Assembly (NCBI GenBank): GCA_026713205.1
Contig: JAPOOY010000043.1
Coordinates: 1 to 11,238, forward strand
Length of the DNA: 11,238 nucleotides
Direction: 5' to 3'
Origin: Bdellovibrionales bacterium
GTDB lineage: Bacteria > Bdellovibrionota > Bdellovibrionia > Bdellovibrionales > UBA1609
Under the pieces are notes generated by a model. The model saw nothing but the letters and a program-made list of their open reading frames with translations. It was not told the origin of the DNA and did not search any database. Both the position numbers and the translations under genes were made by a program. Shown piece by piece: positions 6,318 through 11,238 of this stretch (within the stretch, counting starts at the first letter, position 1; each line of letters starts with the position of its first letter).

Positions 6318-8459
6318 TTATTTCAGCCTTATGGACGGGAAATGACGGGTGATATGTTGGATGACCTTGTTTTGAATGGCTTCCAATTCCTTATCTGTCC
6401 AGGGCCTTTCGTCCGGTGTGAGGAACATTCTAAAGGATACAGACCTTTGTCCTTCCTGCTCATAAATATCAAAAACAGTCACTTCCTGTCCTGTTTTTCC
6501 CAGAGCTTTACGAATGGATTGCTGTACCTCTCCCGCCGGAATGGAGGGAGGAATGACAAAACAAAGATCTCTTTCCACAGGGGATAGCTCAGAGAAGGGC
6601 TTGAATTTCACGGGGCTTTTAGAGCATTTCCAAAGCTCCTCTCCATTAAATTCTCCAAAAGCCATAGGGACAGACATCTTGTGTTTTAAGGCAAATGAAG
6701 GATGAATGGAGCCTATAAGCCCCAGGCGGCGGCCCTGTACCTGAAGAAAAAGTGTTTGGCTCGGATGAAAAAAAGAGGGAGGATCAGAAAGAGTCTCCCA
6801 TGTCCATCCTTTCCAGCGAAAGGATTTTAATAAAAACTCCATAGCGGATTTTAAATGAAATACATTGGGAATGGCGGCTGGAGATCGGAAATTTAAAGGT
6901 TGACCCCAACAGGCCAGACTGAAGTGTGGGATTTCTTTATAGGACTTTCCCTCTTTGTAGAAAACAGGAGCTATTTCAAATAAACGCCCCTCTTTATTAT
7001 TGTTTCTTACATTGCCTGCGACGGCTTTAAATACATCGGGAAGCAAAAGGGGTTTCATAAGAGACAGGCGGGAGCTAATGGGATTGGAAACTGAAAAAGT
7101 CTCTTCAAAAAACAGCCCTGTTTTTGAAAATTTTAGTTGGTCTTTCATAAAATCCGCATAAAAATTTGGATCGGAAAAACTGTAGTTAATCATCTGGCGC
7201 CAGCCATGACTTTTCAGCTTCTGGGAAAATGTCATTTCCCTGGAAAAGGTTGAACTTAAATTTTCTCCTATGGACTTCATTGGACGAGCCGGAGTTGAAG
7301 GAATATGCTCATAACCTTTCAAGCGAGCCAGTTCCTCCATCAGATCTTCTTTAATGGACAAATCCACACGGAAGGAGGGAGGTGTGACTTTGAATTGAAG
7401 TGCGCTGGTTGTGTTTTCGCGGGATTGAGAGGTTTTCGGGAGATTTTTTTCTTCTGAATTTTGAGAGGACTTAAGGGAGGAAATTTCACATTTCAAATGT
7501 GTCAAATAGCTTTTAAATTCTTCAGAATTTATTTCCATACCCAAACGGCTTTTTATTTCAGAAAGGGAAATGGAAATGTGTTTTGGTTTATAGGGTTGAG
7601 GGTACTTATCACAGGGCTTGGAGTTGATTTTTCCTCCAGTCAGTTTTTGAATCATAAGACAGGCTTTATTCATCGCCGATAAAACACCTTCAGGGTCTGT
7701 GCCACGGGAGAAACGATAGGAGGAATCCGTTTGCAATCCAAAACGGCGAGCTGTATGGCGCACGGATTCAGGACGAAAACAGGCCGATTCCACAAAAATA
7801 TTTATTGTTTCATTGGAAATGGCCGAATCCCTTCCTCCTATGACACCCGCTAAAGCCAGTACTCCTTTTTTATCCCGAATGGTGAGTTCCTCTCCTGTTA
7901 AAGTAAGTTCTTTATCCTCCAGGGAGATGAACTTTTCCCCTTTTTTGGAAGAATCCACAGAAATGGAAGAGATTTGATCTCTGTCAAAAGCATGGAGGGG
8001 CTGTCCCACATCCATTAAAATAAAGTTGGTTATATCCACAATGTTGTTTATGGATTTTAACCCCAGTCTTTCCAGACATCTTTGTAAAGGAAGAGGGGAG
8101 GGAGCCACAGTGACTTCCTCAATAAGCTGACCGCAGTAACGGGGGCAGGCTTTGGAGTCTTTTATTTCCAATGGAAGGGGTTTGTTTTTACGGAGTTCCT
8201 TATCACTTAAAGAGGTTTTCTTTTTTGTTACAGGAGAGTTTTCCTTTTTGGAGGATTTTTGTTTTTGTGTCTCATTTGAAGAGTAAATCTGTTGTTCTTC
8301 CTGTTTCCATCTCTCTATAAGAGAGGTGAAGTTTTGTTTTATTTCCGGAGTTCGCAAAGGCCGTTTAAAAAGAGCGCTTATTTCCCGAGCAAGCCCCAAG
8401 TGGCTTAAACAGTCCGCTCGGTTAGGGGTCACATTAACATCTATTAAAATATCACTCAT
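6318..8459 (-). CDS. pheT: phenylalanyl-tRNA synthetase beta subunit, C-terminal 713 residues (B1 second half to B8)
   Basis: The main body of PheT, which forms an alpha2-beta2 enzyme with PheS charging tRNA-Phe. It opens with the normal PheT strand DILIDVNVTPNRADCLS (residues 3-19). The B3/B4 editing domain follows (about 104-280; HAFD at 156-159 and FVESA at 222-226, positions where editing residues lie). Next are the B5 domain (about 294-390), the B6/B7 synthetase-like region (about 400-610, NVRNNN and RLFEIAPVF) and the C-terminal anticodon-binding ferredoxin-fold domain (about 620-713). Two low-complexity K/S/E-rich inserts, about 45-92 and 329-354, make it longer than usual. The ATG directly follows the TAG of the upstream part, in the same frame. 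GGAAG four bases before the ATG could support reinitiation. Confidence 0.9.
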   Translation of the reverse strand: MSDILIDVNVTPNRADCLSHLGLAREISALFKRPLRTPEIKQNFTSLIERWKQEEQQIYSSNETQKQKSSKKENSPVTKKKTSLSDKELRKNKPLPLEIKDSKACPRYCGQLIEEVTVAPSPLPLQRCLERLGLKSINNIVDITNFILMDVGQPLHAFDRDQISSISVDSSKKGEKFISLEDKELTLTGEELTIRDKKGVLALAGVIGGRDSAISNETINIFVESACFRPESVRHTARRFGLQTDSSYRFSRGTDPEGVLSAMNKACLMIQKLTGGKINSKPCDKYPQPYKPKHISISLSEIKSRLGMEINSEEFKSYLTHLKCEISSLKSSQNSEEKNLPKTSQSRENTTSALQFKVTPPSFRVDLSIKEDLMEELARLKGYEHIPSTPARPMKSIGENLSSTFSREMTFSQKLKSHGWRQMINYSFSDPNFYADFMKDQLKFSKTGLFFEETFSVSNPISSRLSLMKPLLLPDVFKAVAGNVRNNNKEGRLFEIAPVFYKEGKSYKEIPHFSLACWGQPLNFRSPAAIPNVFHLKSAMEFLLKSFRWKGWTWETLSDPPSFFHPSQTLFLQVQGRRLGLIGSIHPSFALKHKMSVPMAFGEFNGEELWKCSKSPVKFKPFSELSPVERDLCFVIPPSIPAGEVQQSIRKALGKTGQEVTVFDIYEQEGQRSVSFRMFLTPDERPWTDKELEAIQNKVIQHITRHFPSIRLK

Positions 8460-8936
8460 CTAGCTTCCGGGGATCAATTGGGAAAAATCCTTCCCCGGTT
8501 TGGTGTCCTGAGGCAAAATAATAATTCCATTTGAGAGATCGGTGGGGCCTGACAGGGCCAGCTCTTTGTGTGAGGCGAGGAAACCATAACTTTCCTCTCC
8601 ACGGATTTTTGCTTTTTTTACAGGGTCTGATCCTCCGGGTAAAATGGCGCCGGGGAGAGCTAAGACCCCCATGTCTCCATCTTTATGGTTTGTTGCTCCA
8701 CAAACGACGGGGATGGTTTCTGTTCCGGTCCAAACCTGACAGAGAGTGAGACGATCGGCATTGGGATGTTTTTTAACGGATTGAATTTTTACCGTGATGA
8801 TTTTTTTGAAATGAAAGTCCTCCATTCCCTCCACTTCCAAACCTTTTTCTGTGAGGGTATTCATGAGGATTTCCGGTTTTTCCAGAAAATCACTTGTATC
8901 TACAAATTCATTCAGCCATTGGATGGAAAATTTCAT
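8460..8936 (-). CDS. pheT: phenylalanyl-tRNA synthetase beta subunit, N-terminal 158 residues (B1 first half and B2 tRNA-binding domain)
   Basis: The N-terminus of PheT up to an in-frame TAG (8462-8460). MKFSIQWLNEFVD is the usual first strand and helix of domain B1. Residues 42-150 are the EMAP-II/OB-fold tRNA-binding domain B2: KKHPNADRLTLC (55-66), VVCGATN (77-83), LPGAILPGG (94-102) and KIRGEESYGFLASHKEL (110-126). The chain ends at IPGS just before the DILIDVNVTPNR strand that normally follows, so the stop cuts the discontinuous B1 domain. It starts 18 bp after pheS with a weak AAGAAG site. Explanations are a true split gene producing a free-standing tRNA-binding protein, readthrough of the TAG, a recent nonsense mutation, or a sequence error. 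Confidence 0.9.
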   Translation of the reverse strand: MKFSIQWLNEFVDTSDFLEKPEILMNTLTEKGLEVEGMEDFHFKKIITVKIQSVKKHPNADRLTLCQVWTGTETIPVVCGATNHKDGDMGVLALPGAILPGGSDPVKKAKIRGEESYGFLASHKELALSGPTDLSNGIIILPQDTKPGKDFSQLIPGS

Positions 8937-8954
8937 GGTCTTCTTTCTCTTGTT

Positions 8955-9974
8955 TTATAGATTTTCAAATTGCCTTAAAAATCGCAGATCGTTTTCAAAA
9001 AGCAAACGGATATTAGGGATGTTATATAAAAGCATTGCAAGCCTCTCAAGACCTAATCCAAAGGCAAAGCCCTCCCAATTTCCTTTCAGACCGGCGGAGG
9101 AAAACACATTGGGGTGAACCAACCCGCATCCTCCCACTTCAATCCATCCGGATTTTTTACATACGGGGCAGCCTCGTTTTTTACAGAACAAACAGGAAAT
9201 ATCATACTCTGCTGAAGGTTCGGTAAAGGGGAAAAAACTGGGACGAAATCTCATTTCCACCGGACCGAAAAGTTTTTTTAGAAAGAAAGACAAAGTTCCC
9301 TTCAAATCTGCAAAAGACACATGTTTATCCACCAAAAGCCCTTCAATCTGATGAAACATGGGAGAGTGGGATATATCACTGTCATGACGAAATACAGGTC
9401 CCGGCGCGAGAACAGCCAAAGGAGGGGAAAAGGATTGCAGAGCGCGGATTTGAACAGGACTGGTATGAGTTCTGAGGACAAAGTCCTCTTCCACATAAAA
9501 GGTATCCTGCAAATCCCGGCTGGGGTGAAAAGGAGGGATATTAAGGGCCGTAAAATTATACCAATCGGATTCCACCAGGGGACCTGTTTGCACGGACCAT
9601 CCCAGTGGAGTGAAGATGTGAATGATTTCATCAATGACTTTTGTAATGGGGTGAAGTGAGCCTGATGGGTGTTCAGGAGGCGGCAGACTTAAATCCAGGA
9701 TGTCCTTTTCCACTTGAGAGGAAAGCTCCTGTTCTTCCAATTCCTGTTTTCTTTGAAGATAGAGGGTTTCCAGGCGCTTTCTTATTTCATTGAGCTTTTG
9801 TCCCCATTTTGGTTTTTCTTCAGCGGGAAGATTCTTCAGTTCCTTTAAGATTAGGGAAAACTCTCCTTTTTTGCCCATGTAAAGAACTTTGGCATCATAC
9901 AGGGATTTGCTGTTTTCGGCTTCCAGAAAGGCCTTCTTCGCCGCATGGAAAATAGTATCCGCTTTCTCTTTCAT
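8955..9974 (-). CDS. pheS: phenylalanyl-tRNA synthetase alpha subunit
   Basis: The catalytic subunit of phenylalanyl-tRNA synthetase, 339 residues, near the usual length. An N-terminal coiled-coil arm (about 1-95) contacts tRNA. The class II core follows, with RTHTSPVQIR (168-177), motif 2 GPVFRHDSDISHSPMFHQIEG (192-212, key Arg196), the SAEYDISC strand and four cysteines (CLFC, CPVC at 261-272) of a typical GC-rich knuckle, then GWIEVGGCGLVHP. Motif 3 GFAFGLGLERLAML (302-315) keeps the alanine equivalent to E. coli Ala294, so the phenylalanine pocket looks normal. It ends in the standard FENDLRFLRQF. It is the first gene of the pheS-pheT-ihfA-merR series. No convincing ribosome binding site precedes ATG 9974. 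Confidence 0.96.
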   Translation of the reverse strand: MKEKADTIFHAAKKAFLEAENSKSLYDAKVLYMGKKGEFSLILKELKNLPAEEKPKWGQKLNEIRKRLETLYLQRKQELEEQELSSQVEKDILDLSLPPPEHPSGSLHPITKVIDEIIHIFTPLGWSVQTGPLVESDWYNFTALNIPPFHPSRDLQDTFYVEEDFVLRTHTSPVQIRALQSFSPPLAVLAPGPVFRHDSDISHSPMFHQIEGLLVDKHVSFADLKGTLSFFLKKLFGPVEMRFRPSFFPFTEPSAEYDISCLFCKKRGCPVCKKSGWIEVGGCGLVHPNVFSSAGLKGNWEGFAFGLGLERLAMLLYNIPNIRLLFENDLRFLRQFENL

Positions 9975-9981
9975 AGCACTG

Positions 9982-9987
9982 ATTATA
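9982..9987 (-). promoter_or_regulatory. candidate -10 element of pheS
   Basis: TATAAT reads 9987-9982 on the minus strand. Initiation about seven bases downstream would start the mRNA almost at the pheS ATG (9974), giving a leaderless or near-leaderless transcript, which would fit the lack of a Shine-Dalgarno sequence. The -35 is poor: TTGTTT is 24 bases upstream. Confidence 0.3.
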
Positions 9988-10088
9988 ATAAATATATAAA
10001 CAGACTTTTAAAAACAAGGCTTTTATATGATCGTATTTGAAAATTCCAGAATTAAATTTAAAACAGGGCAAATGTTATACTCCTCCAG

Positions 10089-10121
10089 TTTGAAATTTTC
10101 CGGTTCTTCATAAAAAAGAAT
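10089..10121 (-). repeat. 33-nt diverged repeat, copy B
   Basis: Counterpart of 115-147 (27 of 33 identical). On the minus strand it reads ATGAAGAACCGGAAAATTTC in its centre. The piece AACCGGAAAATTT also occurs exactly at 1071-1083, directly before the first radical SAM start codon. Its end overlaps the left arm of the hairpin 10113-10148. Confidence 0.45.
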
Positions 10122-10148
10122 CCTTCACTATTGGCTGGGATTCTTTTT
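10113..10148. terminator. bidirectional terminator-like hairpin or attenuator
   Basis: AAAAAGAATCC (10113-10123) pairs fully with GGATTCTTTTT (10138-10148), an 11-bp stem with a 14-nt loop and a T-run on either strand. The GC content of the stem is low, so efficiency is uncertain. It lies between two divergent genes, so there is no upstream coding region on either strand for it to end. It may attenuate transcription in the pheS leader or in the leader of the downstream gene. Confidence 0.5.
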
Positions 10149-10296
10149 GATTTACGGTAATTTGACAGAGAAAAATCCTTAAAACAGGATTAAAGTCTGT
10201 GTCCTGTATGAGAGTTATAGAGAAATCAGGACCATTATTTAAAAAAAAACTTTAAACCTCCCCTTGTTGTCACCGATAAATTAACGGGATACAACT

Positions 10297-11238
10297 GTGC
10301 TTCAACTGATTTTATCTTTTCTGCTTTTCTTTTCAGGGCTTTCCGCTCAGGGCGCTGTGATTCTGAAAAAAAAGAATCGACAGGCTCTTCTGCATTTAGA
10401 AGGTTTACAGACAAAGCCTGGAGCTTACTTTGAAGTTTTGGATTGGAATGGAAAAACTCGTGGATTGGTGCAAATCAAGCGATTAAGTAAAAATAAGAAG
10501 AAAGCTATTGGAGTTTTAAAATCAGGAAAAATGGGTAAAAATTGGGCCTTAGAACCTGTTAGTCGTAGGGTTGCCAAAGGAAAACTACAAAAATCAAACA
10601 ACAGAAAGCAGGCTCTTTTAAAGAAGAGACGATCCATACGCAAATTGGCCAGTGCCAGAAAAAATAAGAGATGGGACCCTGTGAGCCGAATCAAACGAAA
10701 ACGAAAGAGAAGAGTTCCTTCCCGGTATGTGTCTAATGCGAATGAAGCCATTCAGGAAGAAGCAAATTATGAGCAAGAGACACAAAACGAACAGTATATG
10801 ATAGATGAGAGTTCCGCCTCTCCGCCTCAGGAAGACTACTATAATCCTGATTTTCTTAAAAAAGTGTCTTCTGATGGTGCAGCTGCTGATTCGGACTTTG
10901 ATGTTAATCTCGTTATCGGAGGCGCTGTGGCTCCCTCTTTGGGTTTTATGAAACTGCAATATGATAGTATTGAGCTTCTTCCAACAGGTATGGGTTTTGA
11001 TGGGCAGGCTTTTGTGGAAGGCTCCATGAATGATTCTATCAGATGGAATGTTCATGGGGGATATAGGACATTTTCCGTGAGCGTTCAGGACTCCCTATGT
11101 GATCGGGGCGAGTGTCTTCTGGATATGAATTATCTTATTGGCGGTGTTGGATTAAAATTTAATTTTGTTGATAAAAAATCCTTTAATCTTTGGGGAGGAT
11201 TGTGGAGTGATATGATGTTTCTTCTGGGTTATGATAAT
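10297..11238 (+). CDS. secreted or outer-membrane protein with basic central segment (3' end missing)
   Basis: An open frame from GTG 10297 to the last base (314 codons, truncated by the window). GGGA seven bases upstream serves as ribosome binding site, and an in-frame TAA at 10282-10284 limits other starts. Residues 1-20 are a signal peptide: a hydrophobic LILSFLLFF core with a possible cleavage after LSA or AQGA. Residues 20-75 look like a small beta domain. Residues 93-143 are extremely rich in Lys and Arg (for example KRKRKRR at 133-139), and 148-185 are acidic and Gln/Tyr-rich. From about 200 onward, alternating strands with aromatic ends (VIGGAVAP, WNVHGGYRTFSV, YLIGGVGLKFNF) suggest an outer-membrane barrel. 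No family recognised. The basic part could contact peptidoglycan, lipopolysaccharide or nucleic acid; this is speculative. Confidence 0.7.
   Translation, partial: MLQLILSFLLFFSGLSAQGAVILKKKNRQALLHLEGLQTKPGAYFEVLDWNGKTRGLVQIKRLSKNKKKAIGVLKSGKMGKNWALEPVSRRVAKGKLQKSNNRKQALLKKRRSIRKLASARKNKRWDPVSRIKRKRKRRVPSRYVSNANEAIQEEANYEQETQNEQYMIDESSASPPQEDYYNPDFLKKVSSDGAAADSDFDVNLVIGGAVAPSLGFMKLQYDSIELLPTGMGFDGQAFVEGSMNDSIRWNVHGGYRTFSVSVQDSLCDRGECLLDMNYLIGGVGLKFNFVDKKSFNLWGGLWSDMMFLLGYDN

Larger units (their letters stand above)
9975..10296. other. 322-bp divergent spacer between pheS and the secreted protein gene
   Basis: No real coding frame seen. It contains a TATAAT at 9987-9982 (minus strand), close to the pheS ATG; the 33-nt repeat copy B (10089-10121); the hairpin 10113-10148; and smaller dyads AATCCT/AGGATT (10174-10191) and GTCCTG/CAGGAC (10201-10232). 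A perfect -35 hexamer TTGACA lies at 10162-10167 (plus strand) but has no good -10 at 17 nt. On the minus strand a 17-codon frame begins at ATG 10112 and ends ...FALF, with two Phe codons among its last four; this is too few for a convincing pheL-type leader peptide. Confidence 0.5.

Noticed and set aside
6252..6587. Plus-strand 111-codon frame over the pheT 3' end
   Set aside because: Antisense to the conserved C-terminal PheT domain, with no family resemblance.
8460..8462. TAG as a sense codon in this organism (for example a recoded genetic code)
   Set aside because: The third radical SAM gene ends at TAG exactly where its paralogues end, and extension would read 38 residues antisense into the MerR gene. 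The gene at 1-108 also ends at TAG. Context-specific readthrough remains open, but general recoding is not supported.
9302..9659. Frames of about 110 codons on both strands inside pheS
   Set aside because: Out-of-frame readings of the well-conserved pheS core.
10060..10112. 17-codon minus-strand frame as a pheL-like attenuator leader peptide
   Set aside because: Only two Phe codons, not adjacent, and the terminator-like hairpin lies before rather than after the frame.
10425..11055. Minus-strand frames of 108 and 145 codons
   Set aside because: They lie opposite the signal-peptide-bearing plus-strand gene, are rich in Leu/Phe/Ser/Arg as expected of an antisense frame, and have no domain.

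Overview
The window is moderately AT-rich bacterial DNA. A pheS-pheT-ihfA-MerR operon, together with tandem radical SAM genes carrying an N-terminal twitch-type cysteine cluster and a signal-peptide-bearing barrel-like protein, suggests a Gram-negative proteobacterium in the broad sense. Bdellovibrionota or another former deltaproteobacterial lineage is my best guess. This is inferred from gene order and protein style, not from a marker gene.

Layout. Positions 1-108 hold the 3' end of a plus-strand gene, possibly a DNA polymerase III delta or delta' subunit. A minus-strand histidine kinase without a visible sensor domain follows (about 258-971, possibly to 1109). Diverging from it is a plus-strand series of three paralogous radical SAM proteins (1092-2369, 2689-4044, 4085-5377). 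The first two are separated by a 319-bp spacer rich in dyads: a perfect 16-bp inverted repeat, a near-perfect 18-bp palindrome just upstream of a promoter, and three copies of AACCGGA. The last radical SAM gene runs tail to tail into the next operon with a 24-bp overlap.

The minus-strand operon 9974-5354 encodes both subunits of phenylalanyl-tRNA synthetase, IHF-alpha and a MerR-type regulator. Its most striking feature is pheT. The normal reading frame is interrupted by one in-frame TAG (8462-8460), immediately followed by ATG, so the gene reads as a 158-residue N-terminal protein carrying the tRNA-binding OB domain plus a 713-residue remainder. Two other genes in the window end at TAG, so TAG looks like a real stop here.

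A 322-bp divergent spacer (9975-10296) contains a strong hairpin with T-tracts on both strands and a diverged 33-nt repeat also found at 115-147. After it, a secreted or outer-membrane protein with a very basic middle segment starts at GTG 10297 and runs off the window end.

How the parts fit. The pheST-ihfA-merR block is housekeeping. The kinase and radical SAM genes are accessory: their N-terminal cysteine clusters suggest Fe-S-dependent modification of an unknown substrate, and no convincing precursor peptide was found. AACCGGA occurs six times in the non-coding parts (including the kinase/rSAM divergent region), near the radical SAM genes and near pheS, and may mark a shared regulator's site.
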